A stretch of 64,000 nt of DNA from contig JAQFVV010000231.1 in the NCBI GenBank assembly GCA_028023455.1, positions 248,001 through 312,000 on the forward strand. The letters run 5' to 3'. The notes below the pieces were generated by a model. That model saw nothing but the letters and a program-made list of their open reading frames with translations. It was not told the DNA's origin and did no database searches. Below, in pieces: positions 23,561 through 35,999 of the stretch. This stretch comes from Epiperipatus broadwayi. Taxonomy: Eukaryota; Onychophora; Udeonychophora; Euonychophora; Peripatidae. A program made the translations under genes and the position numbers. Positions within the stretch are counted from its first letter, which is position 1, and the number at the start of each line of letters is the position of its first letter.

Positions 23561-23754
23561 ATTACTAAAATATACAGTAATTTGATAAGAGCCAGCTTTA
23601 TTTTTATTTTCCCAAATACTTAATTAGTAATAACAACAATTGCAATTAATTATCCTGCTAGATAAAATATCATAACCAGATTACTACCAGCTAACATAAA
23701 AATTCTAAGAATCAGGGATGCTATAAAGAATGGTGTCTTTGCTTCAATTATAAT

Positions 23755-23946
23755 GTGTGGTTAACTAGGAATTATTTTGTTTTTAAGCAAGGAAGTAAAG
23801 AATTATGGGAGGTATGTAAAAAATTTATTCGAAGGGCTATGTTTAGAGATCGCTTATTAACACTGGAAAAGCACTCCAGGGACACTTGGGGCAACTTAGG
23901 CCACTGGATGAAAAGCCTATTCTCAGGCATGCTAATTAAAAATTAA
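23755..23946 (+). CDS. Unidentified open frame of 63 codons
   Basis: The frame is less AT-biased than its surroundings and encodes a charged segment with tryptophans (KELWEVCKKFIRRAMFRDR, DTWGNLGHWMKS). I recognise no domain. It could be a pseudogene or transposon exon scrap; no splice sites or neighbours support a gene. Confidence 0.15.
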   Translation: MWLTRNYFVFKQGSKELWEVCKKFIRRAMFRDRLLTLEKHSRDTWGNLGHWMKSLFSGMLIKN

Positions 23947-23949
23947 TTC

Positions 23950-26900
23950 ACATTAAAAAATGGTCCAGTTAGATGGAGAATGACAAAGGATCACTGCCAA
24001 TCAAAATATGGACTGCACAATGATCACTGGCTAAATCACTAAATGAGCCAGTTGTTCTGATATAAAACTAGTACACAATAATTATAGACTAAGTTTGAAT
24101 GACGAGCTTCGTGCTCTGATCATGAAATTAATTTGTCATAATAATAACTAATGTATCAAATGGGTATATTTTCTAATCTGGAAAATTATCTTTCAAAAGG
24201 AAATTTTATTCACAAACCATAAGAATCATTTACAAAAAGAAGGACATTTACATATGAATCTCAAAGGAGACTAGTCCACAAAATCAGAGGTTACGCTTGT
24301 ATATATAAACAAAAAACAATTAATTTCATATCAATTACATTAAGGCATTAGTTATCACCAGAAATTGAAGACATATAACTTCCCATTCCAGAAATCATAG
24401 TAGTGGCCCATTTACATTAATCTGATCATGTATATCACATACATGATGGTGTTAGTCAATTCAAACACATATAAGCTTGTTTAATTTATGAACATGTGGA
24501 CAATGATTAAAACCATATTTGGCCATTTAGTCTATAGAGCTTTATCTTATCAAGTGAAGAGCATTTTCAATGTTTCTCTGTGTATTAATTTAACATTTTA
24601 AATATTGAGAGATTAATCATTATGAACCATATATGAAAACCATATGCTTTACTTATAGATCATGAGGTTAGCCAATCCAATATAGGGATTACATTGATAA
24701 AAATTACTTAAAAGCAGGTTTTCATAGAATACGTAAGACTAAAAATTACACTAAATATATCATAGATTCTTTACAGTAAACAAATCGGTTACCATTAAGC
24801 ATTGTTAAAGCAGTCTTAATATATTTATTGGGTCATTGATTAAAACAGATCCATTAATCAAATGAAAGCCCTTTCCTATTATTCATCAATTAGGTGAATA
24901 ACTTTATAATGGCATTTTCTAGTTCTTGGATCTCTTCCATATAAAGTTTATCTAGAATGTTTTAGGTAAATGGTTCATTCAAATTTTCTCAGTATCTGTG
25001 GATTTACAACTTTATTATTCTTTTCATTATCGGTACTACACTTTGTTTTAGGTTTATTAGGGACCAGGTCTGGTTGAACATCCAATTCTGAAAAAATTTT
25101 TGGTCTAATTCTTTAATTTCTTTTAGTAAGTGTCATGTCATATTCTTCTCCACTTTCGAAGATAGACTTATTTCCCAGTGACCAAATGGAAAAATGTATA
25201 AATGTTGCCAATCTTGTTATAATATGTGTAACAAATCCAAACAAATGTATACCAACAAGATTTATATTGTAATTGTACATGTATTTTCCTTAATAATAAT
25301 AAAAAACAATTGCAATTAAATGGTTTTGATATTTCTTTTCGAACGTCAGAAATCAAAATATAAATGGGGAGAAAAATCAAGGGGCATAAAACCTTTCTGA
25401 AATTAAAGGATAGATGCCACTAGTTGTCAATTAATTGAAGCTCAGAAAAAAGATTATGAATACTTATTTGTGGATAAAAAAAATTTTTTTCCCTAATGGT
25501 AATGGAAAAGAAAACACGGTAGGGGCCTTAAAACGTGCCTTAGGTTAAAAACTTTATTTAATGTATAAATCTAATTAATACATATATATATAACTAAGTT
25601 GCTAATCTTCAGAAATAAATAATTAAATTGAAATCAAAACATTTCTTAAATTTCTACATCAATTCAAAATGATAAATTGTCAGAAATGATCTTGAAGCAA
25701 GTTAACTTAAAATAGATATATTAAAAATAAAAAAAATAGAAATCTTAAAAAACCGCCTCGTTAGATTTTACTTCAATTTTATTTCATTAATTTTTAATAA
25801 CTCAATTCATAACGGGTATAAAATGAATCGATAGGAACAAAAGCACATTTTTTTATGTCTATTAAGATATTTATTTAAATAATTAATTTTAACCAATAAA
25901 AATTCATTATTAAAAGAAAAAGTAAATATCGTACGTAATAAATTTTACGAATTACATAGAGAGCAATTTTAATATTAACTCTCTAGGTTTATTCCAGTCT
26001 ACAAATCTATCTTTATAAAAAAAAAAAAAAAACTCTCTATATGTCAGTAATGAATCTGGAATAAAAAAAGTAGAATATCATAATTTAAAAACGAATACAG
26101 TGTATGTAATTATGAGCATTTCAAGAATCAAACTAGTGTAGTAATTTAATTATTAGAAAATTAAATGCGACCTACTTCCAACAGGATGCATTTATTAAAG
26201 AAATATAATGAAATGACATATCTTACATATACATCAACAAGGTTAAAAACACAATATGGCTATATCTAAAGCCATGGTTTCAAGCCTTTCCACAAATGCC
26301 TGGAACCATAGATATCAGAGAACCATATATAAAATACTTTACTAACATACACATATCTATGATACAACTTAAAAAAGTTACACACATTAAACCTAATATA
26401 CTTCCACTGAGTGTGCTGTAGGCAGCGCTGCAAAAGCCCCTAATGGTTATCACAGTTGTCAATGATAATTTTAAACCAGTAAACAGGTTAATATGACATT
26501 CTACATTCAAATTATCATTTCTAAATGAAAACAGCAATTAGGGATGAATGGTTTTTTTTCTAATACACATGATTCAGGGAAACGATTTTAGCAATTTTTG
26601 ATATTACATTGATAAAGGCATAAAAGAAAGCTGATGTTTTTCCACTTAAGGATTTTTAAAAAAAAATTATTAAATATTTATTTTTTATAAGTATGTAATG
26701 TTTATCTTGAATTTTAAAATGCTTTTATTTATTTTAGAAATTGTGTTTGTTTGTATTTATAGGGGTCAAATCTGGTAGTTGATTTTTTACATACTTCTAT
26801 CAATAAATATTTCTTCAAATTTTGTATATGTGATAGGTATTGATAAACAATGCGATATTTCAGGGTTTGCCCAGTCTAACAGTGTTGATAATTCTAATTT

Positions 26901-27395
26901 CAAACCACATTAAGTTTTCAGTCATGTGCAATAGATGGCAGTTCAAGTCTAATTCACTGAAAAGCATTTACAATTAATTAAAATAGAAAGAAATGAAAAT
27001 GAAATCTCAATTTGTCTTGATTGTTAAAGCTTGTTTTTGTTTTAATAGAATGCTGCCTTCATAACATAAAAACTGTGTAAATGCTTTTTAATTTAATCAA
27101 ATTTCACCTCAAATACTAGATATATAGTGACATTGTTTAGATATTTCAAATAATACATTTGAATATAGATGGTTACAAAGAGTGTGTTGCAAAATATTTG
27201 TATACTAAAAATAAACAATATATATAATATTTTATAAAAAAATAGTTTTATTAAATTTAGCTAACAATGCACTAAAAATCCCAAACCATTTTCGTTTATT
27301 CAAACCACAATTTTGCTTGATATATTTAATTTGAAATGAAAGCATAGGTCATTGATAAATTAATTAATTCAATTACTAGTTTTAAAATTAATTAA
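23950..27395. other. AT-rich non-coding stretch
   Basis: No gene can be supported. A Cys-rich stretch reading YKCCQSCYNMCNKSK lies near 25,190-25,240 in one plus frame and might be old retroelement debris. The minus frame at 26,280-26,537 is hydrophobic and unremarkable. A-runs occur near 26,021. Confidence 0.5.
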
Positions 27396-27399
27396 TTAC

Positions 27400-27500
27400 T
27401 GCCTACTCATCCAATACACCCAGACTAGTTTCTAGTTTGTGAATTTCATCAATGAATGTAGCATCCATTGATTGTTATGGTTTGCACTAGGTGGCATTAC
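27400..27500 (-). repeat. R2 family fragment
   Basis: TACTCATCCAATACACCCAG, ACTAGTTTCTAGTTTGTG and TTCATCAATG show the R2 left-type arm, followed by ATCCATTGATTG and CACTAGGTGGCATTACTG. Confidence 0.6.
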
Positions 27501-27799
27501 TGTATGAAGGGTTTGCTACTGTTTTAACAATTTGTGTATGCATATGAAATAGTGTTCATATGATGTTGTGGTAGTTTAATACCAATCCTGTCTACAGAAT
27601 GATAAGGACTATGGTTCTTAAAAAAAAACAAAGATGTCAAAATGTATAGATACTGAACTGGGTTCAGATCTGTATGACTATTTATGTAAATTAGCTTGGA
27701 TTGAAAACATTATTGTGTTTTCATTTTAGGATCTTAACCTTATATTAACTAAATAGGTAAAAATGGTTGCTGTAGGATTGCATTAGATCCAATGATTTA

Positions 27800-27970
27800 G
27801 GTGAAGTGTTTTCAGATCCAAGATTCCTCCTGATGAAGGCTACAAAACTAGAAACTAGTCAGTGGATATTGGATGAGTAGGCACTAGATGAGGATTTTAC
27901 ACACAAACATTCTAGCATCCTCTGATTATTGCTGCATGCACTGGGTGGCATTACTGTATAAAGAGTTTGA
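27800..27970 (+). repeat. R2 family copy, opposite orientation to 27,400
   Basis: CTGATGAAGGCTACAAAACT, AGAAACTAGTCAGTGGATAT, TGGATGAGTAGGCACTAGAT and CACTGGGTGGCATTACTG. With the fragment at 27,400 it forms inverted ends of a roughly 560-bp unit. Confidence 0.65.
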
Positions 27971-28499
27971 TATTTCTTTAAAACATCAAGTATCCTTTGT
28001 AGATCATCTTTTGAATTAGCAATGAAAGCACAGCCTAGCATAATATAAATATAGAATTCAAGAAGGTGAAGTTCTTGATTTTGCTTTTAATCAATTGAAT
28101 TAAAAATCCTACTATCAAATATGCATCTCATTTTGATCTCTGAGTCATTAAGATGCCTTAGTATCTGTTTGAGAATTGCTCATCCTTATTGATTGTCAGC
28201 TCTTCTTATGAATACCAGCCCTTTTTCATTTAAGTTCTTTAATTTCTGCAATTACATTAACCATACCAGCCTGTGTTCTCTGCACTCTGTTATTTTACCT
28301 ACATTTTCTCACCTTTGTGCCACTTATAATCGTTGATTATTTGTGGTCGATGATGCTGACAATATGCATACAATTCTGAATGTTGTTTTGAGTGTTAATC
28401 ACTCTTTTTAAAAATCATAAAGAGTTAAAATATAGATATAATAAACACTTCCACACTTCTCCATTCTTTTGAAATTCATATAAATAAAGATATAATAAA

Positions 28500-28610
28500 A
28501 GACAAATGACCCCCAAGATGCATTTCGTGCTGAACCAGCACTCATCAGTTGGCCCAGGTCACTATCTCTTATATATATATCTGTATTAAGATAAAATAGT
28601 ATTTAACATG
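28500..28610 (-). repeat. Dispersed repeat R1, inverted copy
   Basis: Minus-strand reading gives CAACTGATGAGTGCTGGTTC and AGCACGAAATGCATCTTGGG, the best match to the R1 central words. Confidence 0.6.
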
Positions 28611-29555
28611 TAGAATTATACTTTAAAAAAAACACGGGATGGAACACTAATAGAAGTAGCAGTTGTAGTTAATTTGCATTTATACATAAAAAAAATTACT
28701 AATCAATAAAATTAATAAGAATTATAAATAAAAGACAAAAAAAAAAAAACTGTTAAAAAGAATTTTTCAAAGATCCATTAATCCTTGGAAACTAATTGTA
28801 CATATCAGGAAATAACCTTTTTTTAAATTCTGAGGATTTACTTTATTTTCTTTGAAGCAGTTAAAAGCCAAATGAAGTTTTTTCAAAAAAAAAAAAATCA
28901 AAAGCAAACAAAATTTAAATTAGACCAAAAAATGGAGGGGGGGGGGGTTATAAATTTTTCTTTTAAAAAAATAAACACATTACATTTCTTTTAGTTTGAA
29001 ATAAATAAAAAAAATCAGCAACTAATATTTGTAGGCATTTCTTTACCATTTGTTAGTCGTCATGAAATCAGGCGACGTTCTAGCACTAAAGTTGGAAACA
29101 GAACACAAAGACATTTAATTGGAAAAATAAAATATACTCTCCCATTTTGCTATCATGGTTTTCTTTTAATAGCCACATAATAGCATGGGTTAATACAAAA
29201 CCATGCTAAGTACAACTAAGTTCTAAGTCCAAATAAAACAATCACAGGCTTTCTTAGAAAGCTTAGAATTTTTTCAAATGTTTAGCTCAGAGTTAATCCA
29301 GCTAATTATTCATTGGTCTCTACTTATGCTTAGCTTTAAGATAGATATCTTGGGATAGTAGAAGTTGAATAAATAAATAGCAATGATGATACTAAAACTT
29401 AAAATATGTGATTACCAACATAATTTCAACCTCATCATTGGTGAAGAAATTGTCATTCATCTATAAGCATAAATTTTTCATATATGGGTGACCATAATAT
29501 ATGACCATATGGTAATTATTTACTATTTGAATACTCATATTTATCAATATCCTCA
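28611..29555. other. AT-rich non-coding stretch
   Basis: No gene seen. Homopolymer runs: A near 28,738 and 28,886, and about 10 G near 28,938. Confidence 0.5.
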
Positions 29556-29659
29556 ACCATCATTACTAATTCAGAATTAAATTCATTTTAAGTTTATACC
29601 CCATGAAGTAATCTGTTACATCACATTCATCATCATGGGATTTTTTTTTACAATTTTGG

Positions 29660-29880
29660 ACTTCAGCAACCATTTAATACCACCTCTTTCAGGAATACAT
29701 CCAGCTCAAATCCACTTCATCCTTTTATTCTCTCTAGATTATTAATAGTACCCATTTGTTCTTTCATCCTTGGATTATATTTCTAGTGATTATTCTTTGT
29801 TACATTTGACAAACATTTCTTCATAGTTTACTTACTGGTCTGGTATTCATACTGCTATTCTATTAAATAACCAAATCTCA
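29660..29880 (-). mobile_element. RTE-like LINE 3' fragment (inverted, decayed)
   Basis: On the minus strand, GGATGAAGTGGATTTGAGCT matches the KWSWAG codons of the 2236 copy, preceded by words for RDR and TGVTD-type regions; the beginning near 29,878 corresponds to the TYG.E.W region. Heavily mutated. Confidence 0.6.
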
Positions 29881-29881
29881 G

Positions 29882-30470
29882 GTTAAAATTTCACTTCATT
29901 ATTTTAAAGTGTGAAAAGTAAAGCACGTTATAATTATCAAGTGTGTTTATGTAGTTGTCAAACACACACATTATTATATTTTTGATAGATACAAATTATA
30001 ATAAATTTCATTTTTTTATAAGCATAACGATTATATATAGAATTAAATATTTTCCTATAAAATATATGCATCAAAAATCACGTTTTCAGGAGCAACAACG
30101 TATGGAGAGAGTTTTGCATGGTTTAATAACAATTATGTGCTAGTATGAGATGGTGATCATGTGATGTTTAGTGGTTTAACAATGTTTAATAAAATAAAAT
30201 TAAAATATTGACCTAATGACAACTGTTGCTCTCGAAAACATGATTTATAAAAGATCTTCTGCTCAGGAAAATATTCATTTCGATAAATACATATATGTAA
30301 TTATATAATTGCTTAAATGAATAATTTGTCTAAGACATTCATCTTTTTGGACTTTTAATTCTTCATTGTTCAATCTTTATTTGCTGCTCTCTCTCTTTTT
30401 TTGAATATTTAATATATTCTACTTTAGATTTTTTGTATTTATTTCTAGTTCTAGCTTTTCACTTTCATGT
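29882..30470. other. AT-rich non-coding stretch
   Basis: No gene seen. The words ATCATGTGATGTTTAGTGGT near 30,147 are the R2-associated ACTAAACATCACATGAT motif inverted. Confidence 0.5.
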
Positions 30471-30544
30471 GACAACTTTCCTTCCAGAAGTTTTGAACCT
30501 TGCAAAAACCGAGACTGATTTAACAGATACAAACGAACTTTTCT

Positions 30545-30800
30545 TAAATATCAGTGCATAAATTGAGTACTGTAACAATCAAGTTTGTACATTCGCGTAA
30601 CAGAATTCAGAATCCAAGCAAAAGAGACTGAAGCTGACCAGACTAGGACTGTGACATCCCAAGTCCGACCACACTTCAACTCGTAAGCCAGGATTCCAAG
30701 ACTCAAGACCCTACGAATGACCACCTTGAAATTACACGTAGTATACCTCTTTCCACACGGCCGACATAGGTCATGGAGAAGCAATAAGACTCTGATAATT
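30545..30800. other. GC-richer island of unknown nature
   Basis: Base composition is visibly less AT-rich than on either side. A 94-codon minus frame (30,551-30,835) covers it, with a hydrophobic start and Cys residues, but no domain is recognisable. Possible old LTR or exon; nothing decides. Confidence 0.3.
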
Positions 30801-31317
30801 AAAAGAGAGGTTCTTAATTGACTAAAATATATCACTAATCTAATTTAAATTAATGCACAGTTTTCACATATATAGACTATAAATAATAATTAGAATTGGA
30901 TTGAATTAGATCAATAACGAGACAGAGAACGGAATACATTAAACTAATTATATATTTATTTACAATTGGCATGAAATTGATAAGTTTACACATTTCAGCG
31001 TCGAATGTACGCAAACATTGGATGGATAAGAGAACACATTCTCTTTTTATACACAATTCAAAATAGCTTTGTATAAATAATTTCATTAAAATTTTAATAA
31101 ATGGGTTTAACATATGCCTATCTTATGAATTGCTTTACAACTGATACATATTTAATCACTATGTTATGTCTATAACTCTAGTTAAGCCAAATCCTATTAC
31201 ATTTGTGGCTGGTATACAACCAAGAATGACAAAACAAAACAAGTAAAAAGATACCTATATTATTAAAAATCTGTAAAGACAATCAAGACCAATTGAACAC
31301 ATATATAATATGAACCT

Positions 31318-31520
31318 TATGGTTTAGTCATTAATGCACTGTTTAGCCGTATCCACAAACTGAAGTTCAGATCTCGTTAGAATTTGTAAATATTTTCGCG
31401 GAAAGTAAAACATTGACAGACAAGGTTAAAATTTTTTTACCTAGCCAATTAACAGACCATCTATCTAGCCGTTGATCAGCCAATAAGTATTTAGCTATTC
31501 TTAGAAAGTAAAATAAAATT
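31318..31520 (+). repeat. tRNA-derived SINE (degenerate)
   Basis: A-box-like GGTTTAGTCATTAATGC near 31,321 and B-box-like AAGTTCAGATCTCG near 31,363 are followed by the shared SINE core in decayed form (AATAAGTATTTAGCTATTCT near 31,482). Confidence 0.55.
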
Positions 31521-31689
31521 GGATTCACCAACCATAAGTTTAATTTGATGTGTAACGTAGACAGAGCGTTTGGCCTGACAAGAAGATGCTTGGGGTTATT
31601 TTAGCAGCCAATACTGTTGAAGACAGGAATAAGCTTTCTTTTTGCAAATAGCATTTATGATTTATTTTTAAAGGCCGTAAGATACGTTA

Positions 31690-32055
31690 ATTTTTTGAGA
31701 TTTACTATTACAATGCTTGGATTTATAGTGTTTTTGATTTTTTGAGATTTACTATTACAATGCTTAGATTTATAGCGTTTTTAATTTTTTGAGATTTGCT
31801 ATCAATGCTTGGAATGCTTAGATTTATAGTGTTTTTAATTTTTTGAGATTTGCTATCAATGCTTGGATTTATAGCATTTTTGATTTTTTGAGATTTGCTA
31901 TTACAATGCTTGGATTTATAGCATTTTTAATTTTTTGAGATTTGCTATTACAATGCTTAGGTTTATAGCGTTTTTAATTTTTTGAGATTTGCTATTACAA
32001 TGCTCAGATTTATAGCGTTTGAGATTTGCTATCAATGCTTGGATTTATAGCATTT
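31690..32055 (+). repeat. 45-47-bp tandem array (third arm)
   Basis: About eight units built on TTTTTTGAGATTTGCTAT, (TA)CAATGCTTGG and ATTTATAGC(G/A)TTTTT. Two length classes (TGCTATTACAATG and TGCTATCAATG) alternate irregularly. Confidence 0.9.
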
Positions 32056-32244
32056 ATGATTTTTTTTAAAAAGATTGATGTAGATAACATGTATTCAAGA
32101 TCTTTACCGCCTTTTTGGTCTCGTGATTCCATTTCTATAAGTGAATGAAAATATAATTATTGCTTAAAATCTTTTCATCATTATTTTTTACCATTTTTAG
32201 CATTCAGATTTTATAAGTTATAATCTTTTGGCATATACGATTTT

Positions 32245-32430
32245 GTGTTTTAATATTTTAATCACGTGATTTTTTTATTTATTAAAATTGCTATTTTTGT
32301 GTTTTAATATTTTAATCACGTGATTTTTTTTATGAAAATTGTGATTTTTTGTGTTTTAATATTTTAATCACGTGATTTTTTAATGTAAATTAAGATTTTT
32401 ATGTTTTACCATTTTAATCACGTGATTGAC
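32245..32430 (+). repeat. ATCACGTGAT subterminal array, 4 copies (third arm)
   Basis: The 10-bp palindrome lies at 32,261, 32,315, 32,367 and 32,417, spaced 50-54 bp and embedded in TTTTAATATTTTA-type sequence. Its core CACGTG is an E-box. Confidence 0.9.
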
Positions 32431-32689
32431 TAATATGAAAATTCCGATTTTTGTTTTTTTTTCCTACGAAAATGGCCATTTTGAGCGATGTCATTTATCG
32501 GTTGGATGTTTCAGCATGGTTTGGGTGGTTCTTGTAATTCAAAATGGCGGCCGTGCTGATTTAGTATGCGCTCACGGCCGCCATTTTGAATTACAAGAAC
32601 CACCCAAACCATGCTGAAACATCCAACCGATAAATGACATCGCTCAAAATGGCCATTTTCGTAAGGAAAAAAAAAACAAAAATCGGAAT

Positions 32690-32870
32690 TTTCATATTAG
32701 TCAATCACGTGATTAAAACGGTAAAACATAAAAATCTTAATTTACATTAAAAAATCACGTGATTAAAATATTAAAACACAAAAATCACAATTTTCATAAA
32801 AAAATCACGTGATTAAAATATTAAAACACAAAAATAGCAATTTTAATAAATAAATAAAATCACGTGATTA
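32690..32870 (-). repeat. ATCACGTGAT subterminal array, 4 copies (left arm)
   Basis: Copies at 32,704, 32,754, 32,804 and 32,859, mirrored relative to the right arm. Confidence 0.9.
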
Positions 32871-33084
32871 AAATATTAAAACACAAAATCGTATATGCCA
32901 AAAGATTATAACTTATAAAATCTGAATGCTAAAAATGGTAAAAAATAATGATGAAAAGATTTTAAGCAATAATTATATTTTCATTCACTTATAGAAATGG
33001 AATCACGAGACCAAAAAGGCGGTAAAGATCTTGAATACACGTTATCTACATCAATCTTTTTAAAAAAAATCATAAATGCTATAA

Positions 33085-33560
33085 ATCCAAGCATTGATAG
33101 CAAATCTCAAACGCTATAAATCTGAGCATTGTAATAGCAAATCTCAAAAAATTAAAAACGCTATAAACCTAAGCATTGTAATAGCAAATCTCAAAAAATT
33201 AAAAATGCTATAAATCCAAGCATTGTAATAGCAAATCTCAAAAAATTAAAAAACGCTATAAATCTAAGCATTGTAATAGCAAATCTCAAAAAATCAAAAA
33301 TGCTATAAATCCAAGCATTGATAGCAAATCTCAAAAAATTAAAAACGCTATAAATCTAAGCATTGTAATAGCAAATCTCAAAAAATCAAAAATGCTATAA
33401 ATCCAAGCATTGATAGCAAATCTCAAAAAATTAAAAACGCTATAAATCTAAGCATTGTAATAGCAAATCTCAAAAAATCAAAAATGCTATAAATCCAAGC
33501 ATTGATAGCAAATCTCAAAAAATTAAAAACGCTATAAATCTAAGCATTGTAATTGTAAAT
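33085..33560 (-). repeat. 45-47-bp tandem array (left arm)
   Basis: About ten units, inverted relative to the other arrays (AAATCTCAAAAAATTAAAAA, CGCTATAAATCTAAGCATTG). It is longer than the other two arrays. Confidence 0.9.
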
Positions 33561-34100
33561 CTCAAAAAAATTAACTTATGTTAAGGCATTTTTTTAAAAA
33601 AAAATCGTAAATGATATTTACAAAAACCCTTTAAAATATAGCGATCACTAGAAAAATAATAAATGCTATTTTAAAAAGCTCAGTCCGGTCTAGCAACGCT
33701 ATATACTAAATCAGTATTATAATTTTAAAAAAACAATATTTAAAAACTATAATGCTATAAATCAAACATTGGGTTGTAATGTCACATTAAATAGCCAAAG
33801 GTTATACTATGGAAAAAAAGTGCGGGAAAAGAAGAGGAGGTGAACATTGAAAATTAAAAAATACTTTAAGATAAACCAAAAATGCTAATGTATATAGTGA
33901 TGAAAATCAAATATTGCAATCGTAAATCTCAAAAAATTAACGTGTGTTAAGGCATTTTTTAAAAAAAGTCGTAAAACCTAAAATATATATATACATAGTG
34001 ATAATTAGAAAAAATGATAAATGCTTCTATCAAGATTACTCCGGTCTTTCAACAGTATATACTAAATCTCAAAAATCAGTATTATAATTTTAAAAAATTA
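33560..34100 (-). repeat. Roughly 365-bp internal units (left arm, about 1.5 copies)
   Basis: TGTTAAGGCATTTTTT...TCGTAAA, then a CTCCGGTCT/CTCAGTCCGGTCT word and AACAGTATATACTAAATC-type words, recur with a spacing of about 360 bp. The unit's edge resembles the 47-bp repeat, which may have arisen from it. Confidence 0.75.
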
Positions 34101-34645
34101 AATTGGTAAATGTGAAATGGCGGGAACACCCATCACTTTCAACACTATCAACAAATAAAAAACCTAATTAACTTATTTTTAAAAATATAATATTTTACAT
34201 TTGGCTTTGGGATTATCCCTCTAACTAAGAGTTATAATAATGAATCACAAATCTGAATAATAGACAGTTAGCATTTATTTAAGTAATATTTTACCAATAT
34301 TTTAAGAATTTTAAAAAAATTACCAACATTCTCAATCGGATGGATGGTGTCGCTCAGGCTAAATTTGGTTTTAGGTTTATTACTGTAAAGAAGATGCCAG
34401 TAAAATTAATTTATTCAGGAAATATCGTAGCTTGATATGGTCTCTTTCAAATTTATTTTTAAAACTGTGTATTTAAGTCTCACACAAATAACAGCAGGTA
34501 TGTATGACGTAAGATAATTTCCAAGAATTAGAGTTTGGGATGGGCCTTTCTCTTACTAAGATAAAAGTGTTAAGTTAAACTTTCAAATTTAAAAAAAAGC
34601 AACTGTAAACCAGCTAATGGACGTTTATGCCTCAAGCCTAACTAG

Positions 34646-35317
34646 TCATCAAATGCAAAAGAGGGCTAAAAATTTATAATAAATTAATGATTTAAAAATA
34701 TAATCGCACTGTAACATATTATACGTCACAACTTGTACTCATATATATATATGTGTGTATGTATTACTTTTAAGATTTTAGTTTTAACACTTTAAAGACA
34801 CAAGTAAAATTATTTGGTAATTTATTATAAAAAAATATAAAAATAAATTAATGATTTAAAAATATAATCGCACTGTAACATATTACAAGTCACAACTTGT
34901 ACTCATATATATTTATTCCGAAAATATTGCAAAAACAAAAAAGAGACCTTTTCATTAATATTAAAAAAAAAAAAAAAGAAATATAAAGGGTGTGTGTTCA
35001 TGTGATCATATGATTTGAAAATGGGTATATGAATGACTAATAAAATATATTCTTTATATTCACTTATTGTTGCTAATTCTGTCTATCATTCCGTTTCACT
35101 TTTTAAGTATCATAGTAGGTCTGTTTGTCAAATTCAAACCCATCCCAGGCCACGTGTATAATCCTATAATAATGAACTTTGATGTATAATAACGTATGTT
35201 TACGTGTATGTGCGCACATCTAATATATAAATAAATATATTTATATATTAGATATGTGCACATACACATACGTTATTATACATCAAAATACATTATTATA
35301 AGATTACATACGTAATG
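34646..35317. other. Loop of the giant foldback, with direct repeat and small palindrome
   Basis: A direct duplication of about 75 bp (AAATTAATGATTTAAAAATA, ATCGCACTGTAACATATTA) is at 34,681-34,750 and 34,845-34,910. A palindrome of about 130 bp (35,168-35,297) is centred on ATAAATATATTTATAT near 35,233, with arms such as TTTGATGTATAATAACGTAT. No open frame was found. Confidence 0.8.
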
Positions 35318-35999
35318 ATGTTAGGCTTGAAGCATAAAAGTCCATTAGCTGGTTTACAGTTGTTGTTTTTTTAAATTTGAAAGTTTAACTTAACACTTTT
35401 ATCTTAGTAAGACAAAGGCCCATCCTAAACTCTAATTCTTGGAAATTATCTTACGTCATACATACCTGCTGTTATTTGTGTGAGACTTAAATACACAGTT
35501 TTAAAAATAAATTTGAAAGAGACCATATCAAGCTACGATATTTCCTGAATAAATTAATTTTACTGGCATCTTCTTTACAGTAATAAACCTAAAACCAAAT
35601 TTAGCCTGAGCGACACCATCCATCCGATTGAGAATGTTGGTAATTTTTTTAAAATTCTTAAAATATTGGTAAAAAATTACTTAAATAAATGCTAACTGTC
35701 TATTATTCAGATTTGTGATTCATTATTATAACTCTTAGTTAGAGGGATAATCCCAAAGCCAAATGTAAAATATTATATTTTTAAAAATAAGTTAATTAGG
35801 TTTTTTATTTGTTGATAGTGTTGAAAGTGATGGGTGTTCCCGCCATTTCACATTTACCAATTTAATTTTTTAAAATTATAATACTGATTTTTGAGATTTA
35901 GTATATACTGTTGAAAGACCGGAGTAATCTTGATAGAAGCATTTATCATTTTTTCTAATTATCACTATGTATATATATTTAGGTTTTACGACTTTTTTT

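Larger units (their letters stand above)
31611..32555 (+). mobile_element. Partial third arm of the giant foldback family
   Basis: From TACTGTTGAAGACAGGAATA onward this follows 36,622-37,505 in direct orientation: junction words, the 45-47-bp tandem array, GTAGATAACATGTATTCAAG, the ATCACGTGAT array, then ATTCAAAATGGCGGCCGTG. It stops three bases before the full terminus of the neighbouring palindrome and lacks the last roughly 15 terminal bases. It reads ACATG where both other arms read ACGTG (32,079), so it is a separate lineage from the 32.6-37.9-kb pair. The inner end is truncated within an internal unit. Confidence 0.85.

Noticed and set aside
25168-25540. Second Penelope-like or zinc-finger fragment (YKCCQSCYNMCNK)
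   Set aside because: The Cys spacing is suggestive but no other landmark of RT, nuclease or finger repeats could be aligned.
32426-32617. Frame crossing the palindrome centre
   Set aside because: It runs through the head-to-head element ends; the palindrome makes it open by chance and nothing resembles a protein domain.
33085-33560. CRISPR-like array of 45-47-bp repeats
   Set aside because: Units are contiguous, with no unique spacers, and the sequence is eukaryotic; this is a tandem repeat within a foldback element.
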